DNA from: a bacterium
GTDB lineage: Bacteria; Sysuimicrobiota; Sysuimicrobiia; Sysuimicrobiales; Humicultoraceae
Assembly: GCA_031082185.1 (NCBI GenBank)
Contig: JAVHLI010000003.1
Coordinates: 124,001-188,000, forward strand
Length of the DNA: 64,000 nucleotides
Direction of reading: 5' to 3'
Part shown: piece by piece, positions 36,978 to 45,495 of the stretch
How the letters are laid out: the number at the start of each line of letters is the position of its first letter
Numbering within the stretch: position 1 is the first letter of the stretch
Position numbers and translations under genes: made by a program
Notes under the pieces: generated by a model
The model's database searches: none
The model's input: the letters and a program-made list of their open reading frames with translations, nothing else
What the model was told of the DNA's origin: nothing

Positions 36978-36997
36978 GATGGAAAACGATTGCCATC
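36978..36997. promoter_or_regulatory. LacI-type operator and probable promoter of the inositol operon
   Basis: GATGGAAAACGATTGCCATC is a 20-base palindrome with 16 of 20 symmetric positions and the AAxCGxTT core typical of LacI-family operators. On the minus strand a possible -35 TTGATG adjoins it and a weak -10 (TATCCA) follows, so bound repressor would cover the spacer. The promoter elements are weaker evidence than the operator. Confidence 0.7.
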
Positions 36998-37073
36998 AAG
37001 GGTTGTTCGACATGGCGGAACCGAGTCCTCCTCATATTTGGAACCTGGTGCCGGCTGGCGCCGGAAGGGTGGA

Positions 37074-37481
37074 TCAGCCTTTCGTGGGGGAGATCTCCGG
37101 GGCTTCGACCCGATCCAGAGCGACTCGGGCTCCATCGCGCACTTCCCGAAACAGGGTGGCGTCGCCCTCGATGCGCCCGAACACGTTCACCGGGCTCGCC
37201 GCGCGGGGCTCGGTCCCCTGGCTGGCCGGGGTGGGGCCGAAGAAGACGCAGAACGCCTGCCCCGGGGGCCAGTACCCGAGATCGCCCACCTCCACGACCT
37301 CCCGTGCGTCCTCTTCGGGCAGGCCGAGCCCAATGCGGAAGTAGATCTCGTCTCCCCAGCGGTTCGCGCGGCCCTCGATCGGAAGCGCCTCCCAAATCGC
37401 ATCGGCGGTGCGCGTGGCTCCGAGCCCGGCGATTGCCTCGACGCCGCCGACACTTATGCGGATGATCCGTGACGCGGACAT
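37074..37481 (-). CDS. cyclophilin-like fold protein, TM1367 family
   Basis: ATG 37481 starts a 135-residue beta-rich protein: IIRISVGGVEAIAGLGATRTADAIWEALP, then WGDEIYFRIGLGLP, VVEVGDLGYWPPGQAFCVFFGPTP and SPVNVFGRIEGD. This corresponds to the small TM1367-like cyclophilin-fold family (PF04126-type), structurally similar to peptidyl-prolyl isomerases but of unknown function. The GYWPPGxAFCxFFGPTP block is its best signature. No strong Shine-Dalgarno sequence is seen. It lies between the inositol regulator and the divergent acyl-CoA dehydrogenase, with its stop about 75 bases from the operator. Confidence 0.75.
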   Translation of the reverse strand: MSASRIIRISVGGVEAIAGLGATRTADAIWEALPIEGRANRWGDEIYFRIGLGLPEEDAREVVEVGDLGYWPPGQAFCVFFGPTPASQGTEPRAASPVNVFGRIEGDATLFREVRDGARVALDRVEAPEISPTKG

Positions 37482-37575
37482 GATGAAAGGGTTCCGGATC
37501 CCGCCGCGGAACCCTTCCCCGGCCACCCTCCATCCCATAGAATCGAGGGGACGCCGTACTACGGGAGGTTGCCGC

Positions 37576-38754
37576 GTGGAAGAACTCTTGGCACGACCGG
37601 CCGACTATTACATGCTGGATGGGTTGCTCTCCGATGACGAGCGCCTGGTGCGCGATACGGTCCGCCGCTTCGTGGACCGCGAAGTCCTACCGCACATCGG
37701 AGGCTGGTGGCTGCGGGGCGAGTTCCCCCAACACTTGGTCAAGGAGTTGGGGGACCTGGGAGTGCTGGGTGCCAATCTGCCCAGCGAGTACGGCGCAGCG
37801 GGGATAAACAATGTCGCCTACGGACTGATCCTCCAGGAACTGGAGCGGGGCGACTCGGGGCTGCGTTCGTTTGCCTCGGTGCAGGGTTCGCTCGTCATGT
37901 ATCCTATCTACGCCTACGGCAGCGAGGCACAGCGGCGGCACTGGCTCCCGCGCCTGGCGCACGGAGAGGCCATCGGCTGCTTCGGCCTGACCGAACCGTC
38001 GGCGGGCTCCGATCCCGCTGCGATGCAGACCCGCGCCAGGCGCCGCGGGGACGAATGGGAACTGACGGGCTCCAAGATGTGGATCACCAGCGGGTCGCTC
38101 GCGGACGTGGCGGTGGTCTGGGCCAAGGACGACGGTGGCGAGATCCTGGGGTTCCTCGTTGAGCGGGGCACGCCCGGCTTCTCGGCGCACGAGTTGAAGA
38201 CAAAGGCCAGCATGCGCGCGTCCGATACCTCTGAGCTGGTGCTCGACGGCGTGCGCCTGGGCGACGACGCCCGCCTGCCCGATGCAAAGGGCCTGAAGGC
38301 GCCGCTCTCCTGCCTGACCCAGGCGCGCTACGGAATCGCGTGGGGCGCCGTGGGAGCGGCCACGGCCTGCTTCGAGGAGGCTCTGGGCTACGCGCGAGAT
38401 CGCATCGCGTTCGGCCGGCCGATCGCCGCGACGCAGATCATCCAGGCACGGCTGGCGGACATGCTTACCGAGTTAACCAAGGCGCAGCTCCTTGTCTACC
38501 GCCTGGGACAGCTCAAGGATCAGGGGCTGATGCGGCACACGCAGGTCTCGCTGGCCAAGCGCAACAACGTCCGCGTGGCGCTTGAGATCGCGCGCGCCGC
38601 CCGCTCGATCCTCGGCGCGTACGGCATCACGCTCGAATACCACGCGATGCGCCACTCCGCCAATCTGGAATCCGTGGACACCTACGAGGGCACCTACGAC
38701 ATCCACACGCTCATACTGGGCCGTGATCTTACGGGCTTCAACGCTTTCGGCTAG
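37576..38754 (+). CDS. acyl-CoA dehydrogenase, glutaryl-CoA dehydrogenase-like
   Basis: GTG 37576 follows GGGAGGT at 8-base spacing and gives a 392-residue flavoenzyme. FGLTEPSAGSDP (FAD/substrate motif), WITSGSLADVAVVWAK and the C-terminal YEGTYDIHTLILGRDLTG are seen. The YEGTxDIHxLILGR form, with the catalytic Glu, is characteristic of glutaryl-CoA dehydrogenases, which oxidise and decarboxylate glutaryl-CoA to crotonyl-CoA. A longer frame from 37408 runs antisense through the cyclophilin-like gene and is rejected. No CoA ligase or transferase is adjacent, so the substrate is not settled. Confidence 0.88.
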   Translation: MEELLARPADYYMLDGLLSDDERLVRDTVRRFVDREVLPHIGGWWLRGEFPQHLVKELGDLGVLGANLPSEYGAAGINNVAYGLILQELERGDSGLRSFASVQGSLVMYPIYAYGSEAQRRHWLPRLAHGEAIGCFGLTEPSAGSDPAAMQTRARRRGDEWELTGSKMWITSGSLADVAVVWAKDDGGEILGFLVERGTPGFSAHELKTKASMRASDTSELVLDGVRLGDDARLPDAKGLKAPLSCLTQARYGIAWGAVGAATACFEEALGYARDRIAFGRPIAATQIIQARLADMLTELTKAQLLVYRLGQLKDQGLMRHTQVSLAKRNNVRVALEIARAARSILGAYGITLEYHAMRHSANLESVDTYEGTYDIHTLILGRDLTGFNAFG

Positions 38755-38791
38755 GAGCGGTCCGGGGTGAGCGCAGGCTGCGATCACAAAC

Positions 38792-38823
38792 AAAGAGACG
38801 GCGGTTAGACCCGCCGTCTCTTT
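38792..38823. terminator. bidirectional intrinsic terminator between convergent genes
   Basis: AAAGAGACGGCGG and CCGCCGTCTCTTT form a long stem around a 5-6-base loop. On the minus strand the stem is followed by GTTTGTGATC after its own TCTCTTT, giving the better U-rich tail; on the plus strand only TTT follows. It can end both the acyl-CoA dehydrogenase transcript (+) and a small minus-strand gene. Confidence 0.85.
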
Positions 38824-38841
38824 GGGGCAAGCGCAGGGCGG

Positions 38842-38982
38842 CTACTTGCCCTTCTTCTTAGCGGCCTTCTTAGCCTTTTTCGCCACCGTCCTCGCCTCCT
38901 TCTCTTGGAAGATGGACGGCACGATCTTGCCGTCGTGTGTGTGTTCGATACCACATATAGATTCTCCTTCTTCTTCGAACAC
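38842..38982 (-). CDS. small lysine-rich protein
   Basis: A 46-residue frame from GTG 38982 encodes an acidic start (VFEEEGES), a middle IEHTHDGKIVPSIFQEKEAR and a strongly basic tail AKKAKKAAKKKGK. Third codon positions in the second half are nearly all G or C, as in real genes of this genome, and a terminator with a minus-strand U tail lies 20 bases after the stop. The start is uncertain: no Shine-Dalgarno sequence precedes the GTG, while GTG 38886, with AGGAGG upstream, would leave only the 14-residue basic tail. The tail could bind nucleic acid. The family is unknown. Confidence 0.45.
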   Translation of the reverse strand: MFEEEGESICGIEHTHDGKIVPSIFQEKEARTVAKKAKKAAKKKGK

Positions 38983-39055
38983 AATTTGTTGATTTTTTGT
39001 GGCGGAGACATCCGATGAGCAGGAACGGCGGAGTCCCGCCAGAATCCCCGAGGCA

Positions 39056-40987
39056 ATGTTCCCACCGGACGCACGCCGCAGATTCGTAACCGCGCTCGCC
39101 CTCCTGGCCGCGCTGCTGGTTGCCTCAGGAGCCGTTGCCTCCGCCCAATTGCGGCCCGAGGATGCCCGCGGCCACTGGGCAGAGGAGCGCATCGCGAACC
39201 TGCTCGCACGCGGTGTCATCGAGATGCCCACCGACCGCCTATTCCGCCCCGATGCGCCAGTCGGCCGCGCACAGTTCGTTGCCTGGCTCGTGGCGGCGCG
39301 CGGACTACCGCAGGTGCGGCCCGATCAGCCGTCGTTTGCCGATCTACCCCTCGCGCGCGAACTGGCGCCCGCCGTTGAGTCCGCCGTGGCGTACGGCATG
39401 ATCCCCGCAGGCGGCCTGTTCCGCCCGAACTCGTCGCTGGTGCGCGGCGATGCCTTCATCTGGCTGGTGCGCGCGCTGGGGCACACGTTCGAATCCGCGT
39501 ACATGGTCAACGCAACACTACCGTTCGCCGACCTCAACGGCCTGCCGTCAGCCACCCGCGGCGCGATCGCCATCGCCGCGCTGAGCGCGCCGCCCATGCT
39601 GCGCGAGCCACCTTCGGAGCGCGTGCGGCCCGGCGATCCGCTCACGCGCGCCGAAGCGGCCAGCCTGGTGTGGGCTTACCTGCAGGGCGTGGAGCAGGGC
39701 ATGTCGCTGACCTTCTCGGTAGCGCTGGAGTCCGGCGTGACCCTCATCTTGGAGAAGCGGGGCGCGCTGAGGGCGCCGCCGGTCTGGCGGGTGCAGATCG
39801 GCGCGTTCCAGGAAGAAGAACGGGCGCGCCGGCTGGCCGATGCGATGCGGGCGCGGGGCTATCCTGCGTTCGTGGACGCGGTGGATGAGTTCTTCAAGGT
39901 TCGCGTTGGGAACTACGCCACCCGCGATGAGGCAATCGGCCTGCAACAGCGTCTCGCCGCCGAGGGCCTGCCTACCTGGATCATCCTCACCGTGTCCGAC
40001 TACGAAGCGCTGGCCGGGCCGTTCTGGAGCGGGGTTGTGCTGGTGGAACCTGCCGGCGGCGCGCGGCTGCGGCCGGCGCTGGCCTCTGGGCCGGTCATAG
40101 GCCGCGGTAAGACCAGCGATGCCGCGCGCCGCGCCGGCGCGACCGCCGCGGTCAACGGCGGGTTCTTCACCTCGTCGGGAGATCCCATGGGGTGCCTGGT
40201 CATCGAGGGCGAGGTGATCAGCGAGCCGCTGGCGGGCAGAAGCTGCGTTGGAATCACCGACGACGGCCAGTTGCTCTTCGACATGCTCCGGCTCGATGCC
40301 GCCGCTTCCACCGAGGCAGGCACGGTCACGATTGACGGCGTCAACCGTGACCGCGGCGCAGGTGAGATCATCCTGTACCGCCCGGCGCACGGCGCCACCA
40401 CGCGCACCAACGCCGTCGGCGCCGAGGTGGTCGTGGCCGGGGACACGGTGCAGCAGGTGGTGGATGGACGGGGCAACAGCCCGGTTCCACCGGGCGGCTA
40501 CGTTCTCTCGGGACACACCCGCGGTCGGGCCTCCCTGCTGGCCGCGTTCAAGCAGGGCGATCGGGTCTCGCTCCGCCTGCGCCTGGTACCGGCCTCCGGC
40601 GATTCGCGGTGGGAGGGCGTCCGGCATGTGATGGGCGGCGGGCCGCGGCTCCTCTCCGGCGGCCAATTCGTCGGAGGTGAAGGGTTTCGGCCATCGTTTG
40701 CCAACCGGCGCCACCCCCGCACCGCCATCGGTCGGTTGGAAGACGGCCGGACCGTCATTGCGGTGATCGGAGGGCGCCAGCCGTATCACAGTCTCGGCAT
40801 GACCCTGGTCGAGCTGGCGGGGATGCTTCGGAGGCTCGGGGTGACCGACGCCCTGAACCTGGATGGCGGCGGGTCAACGACACTGGTAGTGCGGGGAGTG
40901 GTGATCAACCTGCCGTCGGACGAGATCGGGGAGCGCCCGGTCGGCGACGTATTGTTGGTGCTGCCTCCGTCCCAGGCAGGGAAGTAA
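39056..40987 (+). CDS. exported SLH-SPOR-phosphodiester glycosidase (NAGPA) protein
   Basis: ATG 39056 starts a 643-residue protein with a signal peptide (RRRFVTALALLAALLVASGAVASA). Next come about three SLH motifs (HWAEERIANLLARGVIE...LFRPDAPVGRAQFVAWL and two more, to about residue 215), which bind secondary cell-wall polymer. A SPOR domain follows (WRVQIGAFQEEERARRLADA, roughly residues 243-310), which binds denuded peptidoglycan. The C-terminal NAGPA/DUF2233 domain has AAVNGGFF and NLDGGGSTTLV. This domain hydrolyses phosphodiester-linked sugars. The combination implies a surface enzyme acting on cell-envelope glycans. It is followed by a D-amino acid deacylase gene 13 bases downstream. 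Confidence 0.87.
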   Translation: MFPPDARRRFVTALALLAALLVASGAVASAQLRPEDARGHWAEERIANLLARGVIEMPTDRLFRPDAPVGRAQFVAWLVAARGLPQVRPDQPSFADLPLARELAPAVESAVAYGMIPAGGLFRPNSSLVRGDAFIWLVRALGHTFESAYMVNATLPFADLNGLPSATRGAIAIAALSAPPMLREPPSERVRPGDPLTRAEAASLVWAYLQGVEQGMSLTFSVALESGVTLILEKRGALRAPPVWRVQIGAFQEEERARRLADAMRARGYPAFVDAVDEFFKVRVGNYATRDEAIGLQQRLAAEGLPTWIILTVSDYEALAGPFWSGVVLVEPAGGARLRPALASGPVIGRGKTSDAARRAGATAAVNGGFFTSSGDPMGCLVIEGEVISEPLAGRSCVGITDDGQLLFDMLRLDAAASTEAGTVTIDGVNRDRGAGEIILYRPAHGATTRTNAVGAEVVVAGDTVQQVVDGRGNSPVPPGGYVLSGHTRGRASLLAAFKQGDRVSLRLRLVPASGDSRWEGVRHVMGGGPRLLSGGQFVGGEGFRPSFANRRHPRTAIGRLEDGRTVIAVIGGRQPYHSLGMTLVELAGMLRRLGVTDALNLDGGGSTTLVVRGVVINLPSDEIGERPVGDVLLVLPPSQAGK

Positions 40988-41000
40988 GGGAGGGAAGTAG

Positions 41001-42605
41001 ATGTACAGCCTGGTCTTCCGCAACGCCCGCATAGTGGACGGTACGGGTAACCCATGGTTCTGGAGCGATGTGGGCGTGGAGGACGGCCGCATCGCGCGGA
41101 TCGGCGACCTCTCCGGCGCCGCCGCCCGGCGCACCGTTGACGTTGGCGGCGCGGTGCTGGCGCCGGGGTTCATTGACCTGCACACCCACGGCGACTTCAC
41201 GCTGCCGACCTTCCCTCGCGCCGAGGCGATGGTGCGCCAGGGTGTTACCACGCAGCTCGTCGGCAACTGCGGTTTCTCGCCGTTTCCGGTTTCGAAGGAA
41301 CGCCTGGACCTGCTGCGTGCCTATGCCGCGTTCGTGGACGCCGGGCTTTCGTGGGAATGGGAAGACGCGGCCGGCTACGCCGCCTGTCTGGAACGCCTTC
41401 CGCTGGCCTGCAACGTCGCTCTCCAAGTGGGCCACGGGGCCGTGCGCGTCGCGGTAATGGGTTTTGATGACCGTCCTCCATCGCCGCAGGAACTGGACGC
41501 GATGCGGGACCATGTGGCGCGGGCGCTGGAGCAGGGGGCGTTCGGTCTCTCCTCGGGCCTGATCTATGTCCCCGGCAGTTACGCCACGACCGAGGAACTG
41601 GTGGCGCTGGCAGAGGTGGCAGGGCGGTACGGAGCGTTCTACTCCTCCCACATCCGAGGTGAGGGCAACTCTCTGCTGGACGCTGTCGGCGAGGCGCTGG
41701 CGATCGGACGCAGGGCCGGGGTGCCCGTCCAGCTCAGCCACCACAAGGCAATGGGTCGCCAGAACTGGGGCCGGGTAGGCGCCTCGCTGGAGATGATTGA
41801 TCGCGCGCGCGCATCGGGTCAGGACGTGCTGGCGGACCAGTACCCGTACACCGCGGGCAGCACCACCCTGGCGGCAATCATGCCTAAGTGGGCGATGCAG
41901 GGCGGGGTCGAGGCGATGCTGTCCCGCCTCGCGGATCCCAACCAGCGCGCCCGCATCCGCGCCGAGATCGCGTCTCCCGGACCTGAGGCGCTGTCCTCAG
42001 GAACCCGCGAGTTCGACCCTGAGGCGATCATGATAAGCCGCGTTCCCGACGGCCCCGGCAAGGAGTACGAGGGCAGAATGCTTACCGAGATCGCGGCGGA
42101 GAGGGGCGAGGACCCGGTAGACGCGGCCCTGCACCTGCTGGAAGGTGGGCGCGGCGGCGTCCAGATGATAATCTTCGCCATGTCCGAGGAGGACGTGAGA
42201 CGCGTGCTGCGCCACCCCGCGGTGGCCATTGCCAGCGACGGGTGGACACTCTCTCCCTCGGCCGGGGGCAGGCCGCATCCTCGCAGCTACGGCACGTTCG
42301 CGCGCGTGCTGGGCAGGTACGTACGTGAGGACGGGGTGCTCGGCCTGGAAGAAGCGGTGCGCAAGATGACCTCACTCCCGTCACAGCGGCTGCGCCGCTA
42401 TGACATGGGGCTAATCCGGCCGGGCTGCGTCGCCGACCTGGTGGTCTTCGATCCGGAGCGGATCACCGATCTGGCCACGTTCCAGGATCCACACCGTTAC
42501 TGCGCGGGCGTCTCCCACGTGATCGTCAACGGAGCGATGGTCATCGAGAACGAAGTGGACACCGGCGCCAGGGCCGGGCGGGTCCTGAGGCGCGGGGAAC
42601 CCTAG
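41001..42605 (+). CDS. N-acyl-D-amino-acid deacylase (D-aminoacylase), amidohydrolase superfamily
   Basis: The 534-residue enzyme removes acyl groups from N-acyl-D-amino acids. The metal motif GFIDLHTHGDF is near residue 59; GNCGFSPFPVS, FGLSSGLIYVPGSYA, SHIRGEGNSLL and LSHHKAMG carry the further His and Cys ligands of the D-aminoacylase clan, and the late ASDGWTL has the catalytic Asp. ATG 41001 follows GGGAGGG. It is cotranscribed with the SLH-SPOR-NAGPA gene, pointing to turnover of D-amino-acid-containing envelope material. Dihydroorotase-like activity is unlikely given the motifs. Confidence 0.88.
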   Translation: MYSLVFRNARIVDGTGNPWFWSDVGVEDGRIARIGDLSGAAARRTVDVGGAVLAPGFIDLHTHGDFTLPTFPRAEAMVRQGVTTQLVGNCGFSPFPVSKERLDLLRAYAAFVDAGLSWEWEDAAGYAACLERLPLACNVALQVGHGAVRVAVMGFDDRPPSPQELDAMRDHVARALEQGAFGLSSGLIYVPGSYATTEELVALAEVAGRYGAFYSSHIRGEGNSLLDAVGEALAIGRRAGVPVQLSHHKAMGRQNWGRVGASLEMIDRARASGQDVLADQYPYTAGSTTLAAIMPKWAMQGGVEAMLSRLADPNQRARIRAEIASPGPEALSSGTREFDPEAIMISRVPDGPGKEYEGRMLTEIAAERGEDPVDAALHLLEGGRGGVQMIIFAMSEEDVRRVLRHPAVAIASDGWTLSPSAGGRPHPRSYGTFARVLGRYVREDGVLGLEEAVRKMTSLPSQRLRRYDMGLIRPGCVADLVVFDPERITDLATFQDPHRYCAGVSHVIVNGAMVIENEVDTGARAGRVLRRGEP

Positions 42606-42607
42606 GC

Positions 42608-44311
42608 CTACTCGTCGATGGCAGAGAGATCGGCGCTGGTGTCAACGTCGGCGGCGCAGGACTCGGGGAGGGGCACCAGCACGTATTCCCCTGGATGGGA
42701 TTGGATCACGCTGCGGGCGCCGCGGTCGCCTTCGAGAGCCAGCAGCTCCGGGAAGAAGGCCCGCGGAAAGAAGACGGGTGGAGTTGCGGCGCCGTGGTGC
42801 TCCGACGCGACGATCCGCCGCCCTGCGCCGGCGGCCGATTCGATCAGACGGTCAATCACCTCTGCCGAGACGAACGGCTGGTCCGCCAGCAGGATCACCG
42901 CGCCGGAGGCGTCGGGCGAGACCGACTCAATTCCGGCGCGGATCGAAGACGCCATGCCCCTAGTGGGATCCGGGTTCTCCACGATCCGCACCGCCAGGCC
43001 GTCGAGCAGCGAACGGTATAGCTCTGCGTGCGTGCCCAGCACCATAATCGTCTCGCCGCAGCGCGAGGCGAGCGCGGCCTCCACCACGCGGCGGATCATC
43101 GGCGTTCCCCGCACGGGAATCGCCAGCTTCGGACGGCCCATCCGGGTGCTGGCTCCGGCCGCCAGGATCACGGCAGAAACCAAGGAGCCCGCGTTCTGCG
43201 CGGGCAGGTGGATGGGACCGGCGCGGGCGCGCAGGAACCCTCCTGCGCGCCCGCGCGCCACGGCGAGGATCTCGGAGAGGGCCGCCAGCGCGATCTCGTC
43301 CGGAGTGTCGCCGCCGATGTCCAGGCCGACCGGGCCGTAGATCTGCGCGCGGCGGTCATCGCCGATCGCCACACCTTCGGCCACAAGCTCCCGCAGGATC
43401 TTCTCGGTACGCGCCCTGGGTCCCAGCATCCCCAGATACCGTGCCGGGGTCGGCAGGAACGCCCGCAGCAGGTCGCGGTCGTGGACGTAGTTGTGGGTCA
43501 TGACCAGCACGAATGAGAGGGAGTCGGTTGGGACCGTCCCTCCGGCCTCGGGGAACTCCGTGCGGAGGAACCCGGTTGCGCCCGGAAACCGCTCGGGCGT
43601 CAGGAACGCCTCGCGCCTGTCAACAACCAGCACCCTCCAGCCGAGCTGCGATGCGAGGCGTACCACGGGAATCGCATCGTGTCCTGCCCCGCAGACGATC
43701 AGGCGCAGCGGAGGATGCAACGCCTCCACGAACAGCCGTATCTGCGGTCCATCCTCGGCACCCAGGACGTGAATCCGCGAGCGGTGCGCGCCCGAAGCGC
43801 TCAGCACGATCCGCGCGGCCGCCTTATCCAGGGCCGCATCGCCCAGGCCGCCCTGGCAGCGGCCGTCGGGCCACACCGCGATGCGCCCTCCCGCGGGGAC
43901 CGCGGCCCCCCCCTCCACCACGGTAACGAGCCCGAGGGCAGCGCCGTCGAGCACTGCCTCCGCCGCCTGCCACAACAGGTCGTCACCCGTCACCGGCTCG
44001 ACGAACACCTCGATCGCGCCGTTGCAGCCCAGGCCCAACCCCCACACCGCGTCGTCATCGGCGGTCAGGTCGTAGAGCATTACCCGAGGGAGGCACCGCT
44101 CCATCACATCCCCGGCCACAACCGCCACATCCCCCTCGAGACAGCCCCCGCTGATGCTGCCGGTCAGGCGGCCCGAGCGGGTAACGAGCATGCGTGCGCC
44201 CTCACGCCGGTAGGTAGAACCCCGGACCCCTATTATGGTGGCTACGGCCATCGGCTCTCCTGCGGCCGAGGCCTCCCGCGCAGAGGAGAGGAGATCGGCG
44301 AGTTCCTTCAT
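42608..44311 (-). CDS. XdhC/CoxI - MocA fusion: Mo hydroxylase maturation factor
   Basis: The 567-residue protein joins two maturation enzymes. Residues 1-370 are XdhC/CoxI: PMAVATIIGVRGSTYRREGARM, GSISGGCLEGDV, a Rossmann LRLIVCGAGHDAIPVVRLA and GLDIGGDTPDEIA. Residues from about 380 are a MobA-like nucleotidyltransferase: VSAVILAAGASTRMGRPK, GMASSIRAGIES and LLADQPFVSAEV. XdhC binds and sulfurates the molybdenum cofactor and MocA makes its cytosine dinucleotide form, so the fusion could channel the cofactor to the hydroxylase subunits encoded at 51.7-55.5 kb. ATG 44311 overlaps the CoxE stop. Confidence 0.9.
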   Translation of the reverse strand: MKELADLLSSAREASAAGEPMAVATIIGVRGSTYRREGARMLVTRSGRLTGSISGGCLEGDVAVVAGDVMERCLPRVMLYDLTADDDAVWGLGLGCNGAIEVFVEPVTGDDLLWQAAEAVLDGAALGLVTVVEGGAAVPAGGRIAVWPDGRCQGGLGDAALDKAAARIVLSASGAHRSRIHVLGAEDGPQIRLFVEALHPPLRLIVCGAGHDAIPVVRLASQLGWRVLVVDRREAFLTPERFPGATGFLRTEFPEAGGTVPTDSLSFVLVMTHNYVHDRDLLRAFLPTPARYLGMLGPRARTEKILRELVAEGVAIGDDRRAQIYGPVGLDIGGDTPDEIALAALSEILAVARGRAGGFLRARAGPIHLPAQNAGSLVSAVILAAGASTRMGRPKLAIPVRGTPMIRRVVEAALASRCGETIMVLGTHAELYRSLLDGLAVRIVENPDPTRGMASSIRAGIESVSPDASGAVILLADQPFVSAEVIDRLIESAAGAGRRIVASEHHGAATPPVFFPRAFFPELLALEGDRGARSVIQSHPGEYVLVPLPESCAADVDTSADLSAIDE

Positions 44312-45495
44312 GGGCGGCGCGCCAGATGGCGTTCGAGCCGGCGCAGGCTGTCCAGGTTGTGCGCAGGGGCGAAAACGTCCACATGAGGCAACGCGACCCG
44401 CATCCCCTGGCAGATCGGCTCATACCCCGGGCTCGCCAGCAGCGGGTTCAACCAGATGACGCGCGCGGCGCGCCGGTGCAGCTCGGCCATGGCGGACTCC
44501 AGCACGTCCGGCTCGCCGGTATCCCAGCCGTCGCTGATGATTATGACCACCGTCCTGCCATCGAGCGCCCACCCTCCGTAGTCGGCCAGAAACCGGCGCA
44601 GGCTGCGACCTATCTTCGTCCCGCCGGACCAGTCGGGCACCTTCCGGGCGATCTCGTCCATGGCGGCACGCAGATCGGCGCGTGCCAGCGACCCCGTGAT
44701 CCGGCTGAGGCCGGTGCTGAACACAAAGGTCTCGACCCTGGCCACCGCGTGCTGCAGTGCATAGATAAGCTGGATCAGGAACCGGCTGTAGAGGTCCATC
44801 GAGCCGCTGACGTCGCACAGCAGCACCACGCGCGTCTTCTGGAGCTTCCGTTCCCTACGGAGGATGTCGAGCATCTCGCCTCCGCGGCGCAGGCTGTGCC
44901 GGATCGTCCGCCGCAGGTCCACCAGGTGCCCCTTCCGGGCCTGCCTGGTCCGGCGTGACAGGCGCGTTGCCACCCTCCGGGCGATCGCGTTCACGACCGC
45001 GGTGATCTCGTCAAGTTCATCGGCGGAAAGCGCACTGAAGTCCTTGTGGGTGAGTGCCTCAACCGGGCTGTAGGCCGGGACTCGATCGCCGTCGGCGCCG
45101 GCGTCACCGTTCTCCTGCCATTCGATCATCACGCGGTCGAGTGCCTGCCGGCCGTCAAGCGTGGGCGCGCGCTGATCTCCGGACGGAGGAGCGCCCACCG
45201 CCCGCTGCATCTCGCCCCAGAACTCCCAGAAGGCGGCGTCGAATATGCGCTGCGCCTCCGGCCCGGACGCCAGAACCGCCCGCAGCGCAAGATAGGTCTC
45301 AAGGCGATCGGTCAGGTCCACGGCGGAGAGAGCGCGCAACGCGTCGGCGGCCTCGGGCGGCCCAACGATCAACCCGCGCCCTCGCAGCAGGCGGGCGAAC
45401 GCCACCACGTTGGCCGCGAGGTCACCGTGCCGCGGGCGGTCTACCTGCGGATCGCGAGCCGCTCCGCGGCGCGCACCACGGCTTCCTGGGACCAT
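44308..45495 (-). CDS. CoxE-like von Willebrand factor A domain protein
   Basis: The protein of about 395 residues has the CoxE start region NVVAFARLLRGRGLIVGPPE, a positively charged middle, and a C-terminal VWA domain with MIDAS motif LCDVSGSMDLYS, a Thr in GTKIGRSL and ISDGWDTGEPDV. CoxE works with the MoxR ATPase CoxD to mature molybdenum hydroxylases. The start is uncertain: ATG 45495 overlaps the MoxR gene by 55 bases and has an Arg-rich lead that CoxE proteins usually lack. It is coupled by ATGA to the XdhC-MocA fusion. Confidence 0.85.
   Translation of the reverse strand: MVPGSRGARRGAARDPQVDRPRHGDLAANVVAFARLLRGRGLIVGPPEAADALRALSAVDLTDRLETYLALRAVLASGPEAQRIFDAAFWEFWGEMQRAVGAPPSGDQRAPTLDGRQALDRVMIEWQENGDAGADGDRVPAYSPVEALTHKDFSALSADELDEITAVVNAIARRVATRLSRRTRQARKGHLVDLRRTIRHSLRRGGEMLDILRRERKLQKTRVVLLCDVSGSMDLYSRFLIQLIYALQHAVARVETFVFSTGLSRITGSLARADLRAAMDEIARKVPDWSGGTKIGRSLRRFLADYGGWALDGRTVVIIISDGWDTGEPDVLESAMAELHRRAARVIWLNPLLASPGYEPICQGMRVALPHVDVFAPAHNLDSLRRLERHLARRP

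Noticed and set aside
38873-38956. 27-codon minus-strand frame from ATG 38956 with a good AAGGAG
   Set aside because: Third positions are not G/C-biased in this frame, whereas the overlapping lysine-rich frame shows normal coding bias; mentioned only as a possible leader peptide.
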